This document shows, in pieces, positions 1 to 8,897 of a stretch of DNA of 64,000 nucleotides. Location: the NCBI GenBank assembly GCA_016218915.1, contig JACRCQ010000014.1, positions 17,908 through 81,907 on the forward strand, given 5' to 3'. The notes under the pieces were generated by a model. It was not told where the DNA came from. It worked only from the letters and a program-made list of their open reading frames with translations, and made no database searches. The number at the start of each line of letters is the position of its first letter. The first letter of the stretch is position 1. Position numbers and translations under genes: made by a program. Source of the stretch: Deltaproteobacteria bacterium (GTDB taxonomy: Bacteria; Myxococcota_A; Polyangia; Polyangiales; Polyangiaceae).

Positions 1-429
1 AACCTTCTCGTCCCACACCACCAGCCCTTGCAGGCGCGCAGCGTACGTCTGCAGTGCCTCCTCCAATCCCGTCAGCGCCACCACCGTGCGTCCATCGAGG
101 ATCCCGGCGCCGATCTTGGGATCGCTCATCCTGTCGAACCAGAGCTGGTCGGTGTCGATGCTGCCGTCGACCACGCTGGTCACGTAGAACAGGTAGAGAT
201 CAGGGCTGCTCCTGTTGACGATCCCCTGCAGGCACGTTGCAGCCACGAGCGTGTCGTACGCCTGTCTTCTCTCCGCGACCGAGCCCGGGGCAGCGCCGAA
301 CAGTGCGCGCAGGTCATGGGTGCGGATCGGTTCCGCGGCGTGCGCATCACCGTCGGCAAGCAGGAGTGCCACGGGAATCGTGAGTGCCGAGAGCCTGGCG
401 AGCCTGGGAGCCATGTCCCCAGGGAACAC
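1..429 (-). CDS. GxGYxYP-type exported protein, N-terminal part (partial)
   Basis: This is a minus-strand frame open to the left edge of the window, so only the N-terminal ~140 residues are visible. It opens with a signal-peptide-like stretch (MAPRLARLSALTIPVALLLA, cleavage expected near DAHA). It continues with a pattern around LQGIVNR and PDLYLFYV that resembles the N-terminal domain of GxGYxYP putative glycoside hydrolases. I chose GTG at 429 because AGGG lies about 7 nt upstream; ATG at 414 has only a GGGG two bases away. The gene is divergent from the beta-helix gene at 494, with only 64 nt between them. The family call rests on one short motif and is moderate; export is more certain. 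Catalytic residues, if any, lie outside the window. Confidence 0.55.
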   Translation of the reverse strand, partial: MFPGDMAPRLARLSALTIPVALLLADGDAHAAEPIRTHDLRALFGAAPGSVAERRQAYDTLVAATCLQGIVNRSSPDLYLFYVTSVVDGSIDTDQLWFDRMSDPKIGAGILDGRTVVALTGLEEALQTYAARLQGLVVWDEKV

Positions 430-493
430 GTTTGCGCCCTGATCTGTCAAGGCGACGGGAATGGGACTATTCTGGGCGACCACGGAGGTGATC

Positions 494-2149
494 ATGCGCT
501 GGGCTTCGGGATCGATCGTGCTCGTTGTCATGTCATGCGCGGCTACCGCTGCTGCGGTGGACGCTGACCCGACCAACTACACCAGCGTGATTCCCACGCT
601 GAAGCCCGGCGACACGCTGAACCTCGCGTCCGGCACCTACACGAGTGGCATGGACATCTCCGGGCTCAACGGCTCGGACAGCGCGTGGATCACGATCACC
701 GGGCCGCAGTCAGGTCCGCCCGCGATCATCGAGCCCAAGTCGAGCGGTTGCTGCAACAACGTGGAGATCACCAACTCCAGCTACGTGGCAATCCGCAATC
801 TGACCGTGGACAGCAAGGGCATGGACGGCATCTTCGGCATCAGCGCCAAGGGAAGCACGTCGAACCTGGTGCACCACATCACGGTGGAAGGATGCACGGT
901 GACCGGGGTTGGGGGTTCCCAGCAGACGGTGGGGATCTCGACCAAGGCTCCGACCTGGGGTTGGGTGATCCGGGGCAACCGGATCCTCGGGCCAGGCACG
1001 GGCATGTACCTGGGCAACTCCAACGGCGCGGATCCGTTCATCGCCGGGCTGATCGAGAACAACCTGATCCAGGACCCGATCGGCTACTGCATGCAGATCA
1101 AGTACCAGCAGCCCAGACCCGATGTCCCAGGCATTCCCACAGGCGACAGCACTACGATCATCCGTCACAACGTGTTCATCAAGAACGATCAGCCGAGCCC
1201 GGACGGCGATCGTCCGAACCTTCTGCTCGGCGGGTTCCCGGATTCAGGGCCAGGGTCCAACGATCTGTACCAGGTGTACGGCAACTTCTTCTTCCACAAC
1301 CCGCGCGAGTCGTTGATGCAGGCTTCCGGAAGAGTGTCGATCCACGACAACATCTTCGTGGATGCCGACGGCGCAGCCATGCGGCTGCAGAACCACGATC
1401 TTCCCCTCAAGCTGGCCCACGTCTACAACAACACCATCTACTCGACCAAGTCCGGGATCGCGTTTGGCAACCTTCCTTCCCAGGAGCACCAGGTGATCGG
1501 AAACCTGGTGTTCTCGGACACGCCGATCACCGGCTCGCCCACCAATGCGAACGGGAACATGACGGACACGGTCGCCAATGCAGCAGCGTACGTGAACGCT
1601 CCTTCGAGCACGCTGGGCTCCATGGACTTCTACCCGCTGGCGGGCAAGTGCGAAGGCGCTGCGCTCGATCTGAGCAGCGTGTCCGCGCAGGCAGACTACG
1701 ACCGCGACTTCAACTCGACCTCCAAGGCAGGGTTCACGTTCCGCGGTGCCTACGCAGGGGCAGGCGTCAACCCAGGGTGGAAGCTCGGTGCTGACATCAA
1801 GGCCGCAGGATCCGCGGGCGCTGCGGGGAGCGGCGGCTCGGCCGCGGGCGGCGCCGGGGGAAGCGGCGGCTCGAGCGCGGGCGGCGCAGGTGGAGGCGGC
1901 GGCGCGGGGCAGGGAGGCAAGGCAGGCGCCGGAGGCGCTGGCGGCGGCAGTGCGGGGGCTGCGGGCACCGGAGCCTCGGCAGGGCAGGGGGGTGCGGCGG
2001 GCCAGGCCGCAACACCCTCGGATGGATCGGATTCAGGCGGCTGCGGGTGTCGCACGAGCGGCTCGTCTTCCCGCACCTGGCTAGCCCTGATGATCGCGGC
2101 TGCAGCGTTGGGAATGCGAATGCGGCGGGGCACGTCCCCGCGTCGATGA
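494..2149 (+). CDS. Surface parallel beta-helix protein with MYXO-CTERM tag
   Basis: The protein is 551 residues and has four parts. A signal peptide covers residues 1-22. A core to about residue 430 has short Asn- and Val-rich strands (NVEITNSSYVAIRNLTV, VYNNTIYS) typical of right-handed parallel beta-helix proteins such as pectate-lyase-like folds. A Gly/Ala/Ser-rich linker of about 90 residues follows. The C-terminal tag has GGCGC, a hydrophobic helix (LALMIAAAALG) and basic RMRR, the layout of MYXO-CTERM sorting signals. I chose ATG at 494 over the upstream ATG at 461 because a near-perfect GGAGGTGATC ribosome site precedes it. It is probably exported and anchored at the cell surface, with a role in polysaccharide binding or cleavage; substrate unknown. 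ppk2 starts 16 nt downstream and is probably co-transcribed. Confidence 0.8.
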   Translation: MRWASGSIVLVVMSCAATAAAVDADPTNYTSVIPTLKPGDTLNLASGTYTSGMDISGLNGSDSAWITITGPQSGPPAIIEPKSSGCCNNVEITNSSYVAIRNLTVDSKGMDGIFGISAKGSTSNLVHHITVEGCTVTGVGGSQQTVGISTKAPTWGWVIRGNRILGPGTGMYLGNSNGADPFIAGLIENNLIQDPIGYCMQIKYQQPRPDVPGIPTGDSTTIIRHNVFIKNDQPSPDGDRPNLLLGGFPDSGPGSNDLYQVYGNFFFHNPRESLMQASGRVSIHDNIFVDADGAAMRLQNHDLPLKLAHVYNNTIYSTKSGIAFGNLPSQEHQVIGNLVFSDTPITGSPTNANGNMTDTVANAAAYVNAPSSTLGSMDFYPLAGKCEGAALDLSSVSAQADYDRDFNSTSKAGFTFRGAYAGAGVNPGWKLGADIKAAGSAGAAGSGGSAAGGAGGSGGSSAGGAGGGGGAGQGGKAGAGGAGGGSAGAAGTGASAGQGGAAGQAATPSDGSDSGGCGCRTSGSSSRTWLALMIAAAALGMRMRRGTSPRR

Positions 2150-2165
2150 GGCAACGGAGGACACG

Positions 2166-3011
2166 ATGGGCAAGGGGAGCAAGAAGATCGAGCCAGCGCC
2201 ACTCACCTCGAATGCAGGCAAGGTCAAGAAGAACGGCAGGCTCAAGAGGAAGTTCTACGAAGCCGAGCTGGAGCGTCTCCAGATCGAGCTCGTCAAGCTC
2301 CAGGAGTGGATCCGTCACAAGGGCCTCAAGATCGTCGTGGTATTCGAGGGGCGTGACGCGGCGGGCAAGGGCGGCGTGATCAAGCGCATCACCCAGCGTC
2401 TGAATCCGCGCGTCTGCAGGATCGTCGCCCTGGGCACCCCGACCGAGCGCGACAAGACGCAGTGGTACTTCCAGCGCTACGTCCCGCACCTTCCCGCAGC
2501 CGGCGAGATGGTCCTGCTCGATCGCAGCTGGTACAACCGCGCGGGCGTCGAGCGGGTCATGGGGTTCTGCACCGATGACGAGTACCGCGAGTTCCTGCGC
2601 TCCTGCCCGGAGTTCGAGCGCATGCTGGTGCGCTCCGGGATCATGGTGGTCAAGTACTGGTTCTCGGTCAGCGATGCGGAGCAGGAGCGGCGGTTCCAGG
2701 CGCGCATCGAAGACACCACCAAGCGCTGGAAGCTCAGCCCCATGGATCTGGAGTCGCGCAGCAAGTGGGTGGAGTACTCGCGTGCGAAGGACGAGATGTT
2801 CGCACACACGGACATCAAGCAAGCCTGCTGGTACGTGGTGGAAGCCGACGACAAGCGCAGGGCACGGCTCAACTGCATCCGCCACCTGCTGAGCCTGGTG
2901 CCCTACAAGGATCTCACCCCTGAGCCAATCAAGCTCCCGCCCCGCCAGCCCGACAAGGGCTACGTGCGTCCGCCCATGACCGACCAGACCTTCGTCCCCA
3001 AGGCGTACTAG
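2166..3011 (+). CDS. ppk2: Polyphosphate kinase 2 family protein
   Basis: This 281-residue protein is the usual length for a one-domain PPK2. The Walker A loop EGRDAAGKGG is at residues 61-70, the QRYVPHLP segment at 103-110, and the Walker B/lid motif DRSWYNRAGVERVMGF at 119-134. These are the family hallmarks. PPK2 enzymes transfer phosphate between polyphosphate and nucleotides, usually toward NDP or NTP formation, in the cytosol. The N-terminal 30 residues are Lys-rich. The start has GGAGG six bases upstream. Class I, II or III cannot be assigned safely by eye, so the preferred nucleotide is left open. Its TAG stop codon lies inside the terminal inverted repeat of the adjacent repeat element. 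Confidence 0.93.
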   Translation: MGKGSKKIEPAPLTSNAGKVKKNGRLKRKFYEAELERLQIELVKLQEWIRHKGLKIVVVFEGRDAAGKGGVIKRITQRLNPRVCRIVALGTPTERDKTQWYFQRYVPHLPAAGEMVLLDRSWYNRAGVERVMGFCTDDEYREFLRSCPEFERMLVRSGIMVVKYWFSVSDAEQERRFQARIEDTTKRWKLSPMDLESRSKWVEYSRAKDEMFAHTDIKQACWYVVEADDKRRARLNCIRHLLSLVPYKDLTPEPIKLPPRQPDKGYVRPPMTDQTFVPKAY

Positions 3012-3228
3012 TACTGCGTGCCCGAAGTTCATTGAGGGATCCGCCGCGACGCCTCTCCACTTCGCAATGCGCCGGGTTCGTGGGGCCCGGTAGCGGCACG
3101 CCACGGCGTGCCTGCGTTGGGCACGGCATGCCGTGCCTAACGGAGACACGGCGATGCCGTGTCGCTACGGTTGGCGGAAGGCGGTGGGCGCCAATGACCC
3201 CGCTACGCACTTCGGGCACACGGTACTA
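3009..3228. repeat. Hairpin-rich intergenic repeat with terminal inverted repeats (copy 1)
   Basis: The 20-nt ends at 3009-3028 and 3209-3228 are inverted copies of each other with two mismatches. Inside are three nested palindromes: GGCACGCC/GGCGTGCC near 3095-3112, GGCACGGCATGCCGTGCC at 3120-3137, and ACACGGC/GCCGTGT near 3146-3162. About 100 bases of this core recur at 15658-15775 with few changes; copy 1 has 34 extra bases near 3167-3200. The structure resembles a small non-autonomous element (MITE-like) or a dispersed REP-type repeat. It carries no gene; the open frames across it are shadows. The left end overlaps the ppk2 stop codon. Confidence 0.75.
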
Positions 3229-3368
3229 CTACTGCAGGCACGCGAACCCAGGACAGGCCCAGCGCCCCGCAGCCCCTACGCCATTTTTTTGGGCGCATGC
3301 ATTTTCTTAGCAACCGGCTCTGCCCGTGGCCGAAGAGGTGGGTGAACGATCCAACCAAGAGGTCCACC

Positions 3369-3821
3369 ATGGCCCGTACACGTCGGTCGAGAACCCCTCA
3401 TCGCAGGCGCCCAAGCTGGAACAACGCAATGAACCCAGCTTTCTCCCTGCCCTACACGATCAGCTCAGAGCTCGGCGGGTTGCCGCTCATGCTCACGGTG
3501 GTCGATGCGTCCTGCTCGCAGGCGGTGGTCCAGTACATCGAAGCGCACTCTCTTCTTCCCAACGGGTTCGACGGAACGGCGTCCGCGTGGACCTCGACCG
3601 TGTCGGACTCCCTCGCAGCGCTGGGTGATGCGAATGGCGAGCCCGCGGCCTGGATCCGCGCCATCCTCGTTCTGGGGCATACTCCCACCCAGCTTGCGCT
3701 CGATGCGCTCCAACGTCATGCCGCATCCGGTCGCAAGTTCGCTGACCTTGCGCGGGTTGCAGCCGACGAATGCGTCGATTGGATGGTGCGCACACGGACC
3801 GCGTCGGGCCCGCTGAGCTGA
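3369..3821 (+). CDS. Hypothetical protein
   Basis: This is a 150-residue protein of unknown family. The N-terminal 17 residues are strongly basic (MARTRRSRTPHRRRPSW); the rest is a compact, mostly helical sequence ending in a stretch that looks like one helical repeat (AILVLGHTPTQLALDALQRHA). ATG at 3369 has GAGG six bases upstream; ATG at 3429 is an alternative that would drop the basic leader. There is no signal peptide or membrane segment. It converges on tadC, whose stop codon is 12 nt away. The 140 bases between the repeat element and this gene hold a run of seven T at 3284-3290 but no clear promoter. Confidence 0.5.
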   Translation: MARTRRSRTPHRRRPSWNNAMNPAFSLPYTISSELGGLPLMLTVVDASCSQAVVQYIEAHSLLPNGFDGTASAWTSTVSDSLAALGDANGEPAAWIRAILVLGHTPTQLALDALQRHAASGRKFADLARVAADECVDWMVRTRTASGPLS

Positions 3822-3833
3822 GACGCCCTGGGG

Positions 3834-4739
3834 TCAGTCAGCCTCTTTTGCGAGCTGCATGATCATCGGCGCCATCACCAGCAGCATGATGCAGAAGAAC
3901 AGCAGGAACAGCGGGCCGACCATGGCAACGCCCGCTTTGGCCGCTGCCTCCTCGGCCTTCACCGTGCGACGCAGCCGAGAGACGCTCGCCTGGATCTGCA
4001 GCACGTCGGCCACCGGGTTGCCCCGCTCCTCGGCTTGCACGACTGCCGAGACGAACTCCTGCACCGACTCGATCGGAGCGCGCGACGCGAACCCGATCAG
4101 CGCCTGCTTGCGCGTGCGGCCCAGCTGAAGCTCCTGAAGGATGCGCGTGAATTCCTCGACCAGCGCGTCATTCGGGTCGCTCGACTTCTCCACCACCTGG
4201 CGCACGGCGCCCACGAAGTCCTGCCCTGCGCTCATCGCCAGCGCCATCAGGTCGATCACGTAGGGAAGACCGCGATTGATCTGCTTGAGCCTGCGCTGCG
4301 CTTCGCCGCTGATGGTCAGATACGGCATCGCTGCGCCCAGGGGGCCGATGATCACGATCAGCAGCGGTCCGATGCCGGAGAGGAATCCTGCCAGCGCGCC
4401 TGCGACCAGCCCCCCGAACCCGGACAGGATGCTCAGGCCTACGTACTCTTCTGGCGTGAGCCCGAGAAAGTCCCCGGCCAGCGCGATCTGGTGGTCGATC
4501 CTCGAGCGCAGCCCTTCGCCGATCAGGCCGCTGACCCGCACGCCGAGCCAGCGCACCAAGGGCTCGATCTGGGCCCACTGCGCATTGTCCTGCAAGGCGC
4601 GCTGGCGCTTGAGCCCGCGCATGCCCAGACGGCTCGCCACCCGCGACGGCGCACTCGCCAGCGCGTAGATCGCCATCAGCGCCGCGATGCCCATCACCAC
4701 GCCGACCAGGAATCGAAGCGTTGTGTAGTCGAGCTTCAT
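3834..4739 (-). CDS. tadC: Tad/Flp secretion inner-membrane protein TadC
   Basis: This 301-residue protein has a type II secretion F domain. Hydrophobic segments lie at the N-terminus (LVGVVMGIAALMAIYALA), mid-protein and C-terminus (VGPLFLLFFCIMLLVMAPMI), with a cytoplasmic helical block between them (GLPYVIDLMALAMSAGQDF; ERGNPVADVLQ). This is the TadC pattern. TadB and TadC form the inner-membrane platform that couples the TadA ATPase to the pilus or secretion machine. I chose the start at 4739 because it overlaps the tadB stop by four bases (ATGA), as across the rest of the operon; the longer upstream frame is a shadow of tadB. It is the last gene of the operon cpaB-cpaC-tadA-tadB-tadC. 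Confidence 0.9.
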   Translation of the reverse strand: MKLDYTTLRFLVGVVMGIAALMAIYALASAPSRVASRLGMRGLKRQRALQDNAQWAQIEPLVRWLGVRVSGLIGEGLRSRIDHQIALAGDFLGLTPEEYVGLSILSGFGGLVAGALAGFLSGIGPLLIVIIGPLGAAMPYLTISGEAQRRLKQINRGLPYVIDLMALAMSAGQDFVGAVRQVVEKSSDPNDALVEEFTRILQELQLGRTRKQALIGFASRAPIESVQEFVSAVVQAEERGNPVADVLQIQASVSRLRRTVKAEEAAAKAGVAMVGPLFLLFFCIMLLVMAPMIMQLAKEAD

Positions 4740-5605
4740 ACGTCGACCGCCAGCACCTTGCGCGCCACGACCAGCGACGCGATCCAGAAGACGGCAGCCA
4801 CGGTGGCCACGATGTACCCGGTCACGCTCTGGGTCAGTGGGTCGAAGTATCCTTCCTTCATCGAGTTGAGGGCGAGAACCAGCAGGAAGGGGAAGAGCGC
4901 CAGCACCCACATCTGGGCCTTGCCTTCTGCGGTCTTGCTCCGGACCACCCCCTCGAGCCGCGCCATCTCACGAAGCGTCTCCGCCGTGGTCGCCAGGATC
5001 TTGGGCAGGTTGCCTCCGATCTGACGGCCGATGATGATCGACGACAGCGCCGAGTCGAGCTGCCGGCTCCCCACGCGTCCCGCCATGCGCAGCAGCGCCT
5101 GATCGAGCGTGGTCCCCACGCGCATCTCCTTGACCGCAAGCTCGACCTCCTGGCTCAGCGGCGGGTGAAGCAGCGTCTGCACCGAGTTGATCGCGTCGCC
5201 GATGCTCGGCGTGGACTTGAGCCCGTTGGCCAGCGCGGTCAGGAACCCGTCGAGCTGGTTCTCGATCGCCTCGACCCGCTTGCGACGCATCCGCTCGACG
5301 TACATCGACGGGCCGACCGCGATGGCGCCGCACAGCAGGTACCACAAGGGAAGGTCGACCATGATGTGCGTGGCGATCACGCCCACGATGGCAACGAGCT
5401 GGCCGATCGCGATCGCAGAGCCCTGCACCCAGATGAACATCATGTGCAGCTTGCGCTCCAGGTACCCCGTGTACCGCACCCACTGGCGGTTCACCCACCC
5501 TTGCGGGTCCGCGAGGGCTGCCCAGATCGCAGCACCTGATCCACCCACGGCCAGCGAGGCGCCCGCCCACTTCAGGACGTCTGCAGGGATCTCCAGACCG
5601 GTCAT
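4736..5605 (-). CDS. tadB: Tad/Flp secretion inner-membrane protein TadB
   Basis: This 289-residue protein has a type II secretion F domain. Membrane segments lie near the N-terminus (ASLAVGGSGAAIWAAL and two following stretches), in the middle of the chain and at the C-terminus (VLALFPFLLVLAL; GYIVATVAAVFWIASLVVA). The central cytoplasmic part has the TadB-type run DGFLTALANGLKSTPSIGDAI and IGGNLPKILATTAETLRE. It is the partner of TadC in the inner-membrane platform. Its start overlaps the tadA stop by four bases and its stop overlaps the tadC start the same way, so translation of the whole unit is probably coupled. Confidence 0.9.
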   Translation of the reverse strand: MTGLEIPADVLKWAGASLAVGGSGAAIWAALADPQGWVNRQWVRYTGYLERKLHMMFIWVQGSAIAIGQLVAIVGVIATHIMVDLPLWYLLCGAIAVGPSMYVERMRRKRVEAIENQLDGFLTALANGLKSTPSIGDAINSVQTLLHPPLSQEVELAVKEMRVGTTLDQALLRMAGRVGSRQLDSALSSIIIGRQIGGNLPKILATTAETLREMARLEGVVRSKTAEGKAQMWVLALFPFLLVLALNSMKEGYFDPLTQSVTGYIVATVAAVFWIASLVVARKVLAVDV

Positions 5606-7527
5606 AGGAACGGCTCCCCAGGCTTGATCAGCCCGGTCACGATGAAGTCGTCGAGGAACGACGGCAGGTACCCGGTCGCCTGGAACTCCCCGAGAACCTT
5701 CCCACCTTCCCCTGTGCCCGTGCGCACGTACAGGTAGATCGGACGCAGCTCGATCGAGCCGTCTGCCTCGTCGATCCCCACCAGCTCCGTGATCGCCGTG
5801 ATCTTGCGGGTCCCGTCCGGGAACCGCGATTGCTGCACCACCAGGTGGATGCTCTTGGCGATCTGATCGCGGATCGCGCGAGAGGGAAGATCCACGCCTG
5901 ACATCAGGGCCAGGGTCTCGATCCTCGCCACGCCCTCCTCCGGAGAGTTCGCGTGTGTGGTGGTCATCGACCCCTCGTGGCCGGTGTTCATGGCCTGGAG
6001 CATGTCGAGCGCTTCGCCGCCGCGGCACTCGCCCACCACGATGCGGTCCGGACGCATGCGAAGCGCATTGCGGACCAGATCCCGGATCGTGTACTCGCCC
6101 TTTCCCTCCATGTTCGCTGGACGCGTCTCCAGGGAGACCACGTGCGGCTGGTGGAGCTGCAGCTCCGCCGCGTCCTCGATCGTCACGATGCGCTCTTCCT
6201 CGGGAATCGCCGAGGACAGCACGTTGAGCAGCGTGGTCTTGCCGCTGCCCGTGCCCCCTGAGATCACGATGTTCTTCTTGGCGATCACGCTCCGGCTCAG
6301 AAACCGCGCCATCGACTCGGTCAGCGTCCCGTACCCGATCAGCTTCTCGACCGTGAGCGGCACGCGCGAGAACTTCCGGATCGTGATGCACGACCCGCGC
6401 AGCGCGATCGGACGGATCACGGCGTTCACGCGCGAGCCATCCTTGAGCCGCGCGTCGACCAGGGGCGCGGACTCGTCGATGCGCCTGCCCAACGGCGTGA
6501 CGATTCGCTCGATCACCGCGCGCACGCGCTCGTCATCGGTGAAGCGCGCCTCGGTCAGGACCAGCTTGCCTCCCCGCTCCACGAAGATCGTGTTCGGATC
6601 CACCACCATCACCTCGCTGATGGTGGGATCGCTCAGGAACCGCTCCAACGGCCCTAGCCCAAGAGCTTCGTCTGCCAGATCCCCGACCAGCTTGTCCCGA
6701 TCGATCCCGGCCGGGATCCGGGCATCCATGAGCTTGACGATCCTGCGCAGGGCGCCGAGCACCTTGGGACGCATCGACGGGTCGTCGAGCTTGGAAGGGT
6801 CGAGGGTCGCCAGATCCAGATGCTCGAGCAGCTGCCGGTGAATCTCGCGGCGCAGTGCGACGTCCGCATCGATCTCGCCCGATGGCCTGTCTTCCTGCTG
6901 GGGAGCGGAATCCACCGGAGCCGGAGCAGGCGCGAGCGTTGGTGGCTGGGCTGCCGGCGCAGGGCCAGGGATCGCGCGTGGCGGTGGCCCGGGAACGGGT
7001 CGTGGGGGTGGTCCCGGGATCGGCATCGCCGCAGGCGCTGCACCGGGCAGGGGAGCCGGTACGGCGCGCGGCGGCGGCCCTGGTACTGGTGCCGCGTGCG
7101 CATCAGCCAGGCGCTTTGCGTGCGCCATGCGCACTGCCTGCACCGAAGGGTCGCTGACCATGACCCGCTCGGTCGGCATGTCGCCCTTGTAGGCGCGCGG
7201 AGGTGCGGTCGGAGGACGAACCTCGACCTGCCCGGCAGGTTGCAGCCGCAGCGTGTACTCACCCACGACCACGGGCGTGCCGTACGCGATCTCCATCGAC
7301 GACTTGCGAAGCAGGATTCCCCCTGCCAGCGTGCCGTTGGTCGAGACGTCTTCCACGATCAGCCCCTGGACCGTGGGATGGAAGATCACGTGCTGCCTCG
7401 AGATCAGATCGCTGTCCAGGCACACCGAGCTCTGGTAGTGGCGCCCGATCGTGATCGGCCCGTCCGTCGATACCCGCTCGGTCCAGCTATCGCCTTCCTC
7501 GCCCTCGATGATGACGTCGACTTCCAT
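5602..7527 (-). CDS. tadA: FHA-domain-containing TadA/CpaF secretion ATPase
   Basis: The protein is 641 residues, longer than a standard TadA because of an N-terminal extension. Residues 1-95 form an FHA domain (IGRHYQSS, ISRQHVIFH, DVSTNGT), the phosphothreonine-binding fold. Residues 105-210 are a Pro/Ala-rich linker with repeated GPPPR motifs. The CpaF/VirB11-type ATPase follows: N-terminal domain 220-400, Walker A GGTGSGKT at 424-431, Walker B RIVVGE at 495-500, and a His box (GSMTTTHAN) near 519-527. It powers the Tad machine at the inner membrane. The FHA domain suggests recruitment or control by Ser/Thr phosphorylation. Start ATG overlaps the cpaC stop by one base. Confidence 0.92.
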   Translation of the reverse strand: MEVDVIIEGEEGDSWTERVSTDGPITIGRHYQSSVCLDSDLISRQHVIFHPTVQGLIVEDVSTNGTLAGGILLRKSSMEIAYGTPVVVGEYTLRLQPAGQVEVRPPTAPPRAYKGDMPTERVMVSDPSVQAVRMAHAKRLADAHAAPVPGPPPRAVPAPLPGAAPAAMPIPGPPPRPVPGPPPRAIPGPAPAAQPPTLAPAPAPVDSAPQQEDRPSGEIDADVALRREIHRQLLEHLDLATLDPSKLDDPSMRPKVLGALRRIVKLMDARIPAGIDRDKLVGDLADEALGLGPLERFLSDPTISEVMVVDPNTIFVERGGKLVLTEARFTDDERVRAVIERIVTPLGRRIDESAPLVDARLKDGSRVNAVIRPIALRGSCITIRKFSRVPLTVEKLIGYGTLTESMARFLSRSVIAKKNIVISGGTGSGKTTLLNVLSSAIPEEERIVTIEDAAELQLHQPHVVSLETRPANMEGKGEYTIRDLVRNALRMRPDRIVVGECRGGEALDMLQAMNTGHEGSMTTTHANSPEEGVARIETLALMSGVDLPSRAIRDQIAKSIHLVVQQSRFPDGTRKITAITELVGIDEADGSIELRPIYLYVRTGTGEGGKVLGEFQATGYLPSFLDDFIVTGLIKPGEPFL

Positions 7528-8897
7528 CACTTCGCTCGGGCCTTGTCGTCGGTCGGCTCTGCCGCAGGCGGATCGTCCACCTTCGGGGGACGCTTGTTGT
7601 AGGCGTTGATCCCCTCGACGTCGCCGTCGTACTCCTGGTACTGCGACATCGCGCTCTTGATCATGTCGAGCGTGTTGTTGGGCACGGATTCCACCACGCT
7701 CGGGATGACGAACACCGCGCCTTCTACGTCTTCCTTCAGATCCGAGTGGCTGCCGAAGAACAGCCCCAAGAGCGGGATGCGGCTGAGACCCGGTATGCCC
7801 GAGACGTCGTGACGCTGCGAACGCGTGCGGATCCCCGAGAGCACCAGCGATTGCCCGAGCTTCATGTGCACCAGGGTCGACAGCTTCGAGGTGTTCCGCC
7901 CCGGAAGCGGCGTCGACGAGACCGACGGCACCAGATCCGCCACGTCGGCATGAATCCGGATCTCCAGGTCGCGCGACGCCGTGTCGTAGCGCGGCAGGAC
8001 CGTGACCGAGGTACCGAAGGGGATCTTCTGGATGGTCGCCACCAGCCCGGAGCTCACCGGAAAGTTCTGCTCTCCACCGCTCTCGAACGTGGCCTCTGAG
8101 CCGTTGGTCGTGATCACCGTGGACTGCTTGAGCACCTTGGCCCAGCCATGTCTGGAGGCGATGTCCAGCCCGGGCAGCGGCTGATTGACGATCGATGCCT
8201 GCGCCGTGGTCGTGGCACCTGCCAAAAAGTCGTAGGTGAACTGGCTCTGGATCGCATCGCCGCCGATGCGCGACGGCCACGAGATCCCCACCCCGTAGCT
8301 CGACCTGCGATCGTACTGGATGAAGAAGAAGTCGATCCGGATGTTGACCTTGCGCTCGGCCGCAGCCGACCCCACCACCACCAGCGACTCCACCTGCCCC
8401 GGGTACAAAGTCGCGATCTGCTGGATGCGCTTGGCGTCCGCTTCGGTCGTCACACCCCCTTCGATGAAGAAGCGGGAGCCGACCCGACGCACCCGCACGC
8501 CCGTGGTTCCCTCCAGCAGCTGCTGCACCTCCCGCTCCACCGAGTCCGGCGATCGCGCAAACACGTTGATCGTCCAGTTGACCTGGGAGCCGTCCTTCTT
8601 GATCAGCAGCAGCGTCGTCGACCCGGGCTTCTGCCCCACGATCACGAACTGGTTGCCATCGGTCGACAGCTTCACGTCCGCGATCCCGGGAATGCCCTCC
8701 GAGTAGTTCTTGACGTCCGTGGCCTTGATCGTCTTGTTCTCGCCAATGGCCATGTTCAGCTCTTGCGGCGCATCGACGTGGGTGTTGGGGGGCTGGTCCC
8801 CTGCCGTGCTTTTGTCCTTCTTCTGCGCAAGAGCCTGGGGGGCCAGGAGCAGACAGAGCGCACCTGCGGCGACCATCAGGGCAAAGGATCGTCTCAC
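7527..8897 (-). CDS. cpaC: Tad/Flp pilus secretin CpaC/RcpA
   Basis: This 456-residue protein has a signal peptide at residues 1-24 (ALCLLLAPQALA). It is followed by the type II/III secretion N-terminal domain (NKTIKATDVKNYSEGIPGIADV), a BON-like segment (LEGTTGVRVRRVGSRFFIEGGV), and the secretin domain in the C-terminal half (FLAGATTTAQASI; SEATFESGGEQNFPV; PLLGLFFGS). It forms the outer-membrane channel of the Tad apparatus. The start is GTG, in a GTGA overlap with the cpaB stop, preceded by AGGAGA. The tail after the secretin is charged and Pro-rich. Confidence 0.92.
   Translation of the reverse strand: MRRSFALMVAAGALCLLLAPQALAQKKDKSTAGDQPPNTHVDAPQELNMAIGENKTIKATDVKNYSEGIPGIADVKLSTDGNQFVIVGQKPGSTTLLLIKKDGSQVNWTINVFARSPDSVEREVQQLLEGTTGVRVRRVGSRFFIEGGVTTEADAKRIQQIATLYPGQVESLVVVGSAAAERKVNIRIDFFFIQYDRRSSYGVGISWPSRIGGDAIQSQFTYDFLAGATTTAQASIVNQPLPGLDIASRHGWAKVLKQSTVITTNGSEATFESGGEQNFPVSSGLVATIQKIPFGTSVTVLPRYDTASRDLEIRIHADVADLVPSVSSTPLPGRNTSKLSTLVHMKLGQSLVLSGIRTRSQRHDVSGIPGLSRIPLLGLFFGSHSDLKEDVEGAVFVIPSVVESVPNNTLDMIKSAMSQYQEYDGDVEGINAYNKRPPKVDDPPAAEPTDDKARAK

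Noticed and set aside
1797..3149. 450-residue minus-strand frame across ppk2 and the repeat
   Set aside because: It runs through a certain plus-strand enzyme and the hairpin repeat and has no recognisable motif.
3032..3310. Small open frame across repeat copy 1 (and the like frame in copy 2) reading TPRRACVGHGM
   Set aside because: The similarity between the two frames comes from the shared DNA repeat; there is no ribosome site and the palindromes explain the sequence.
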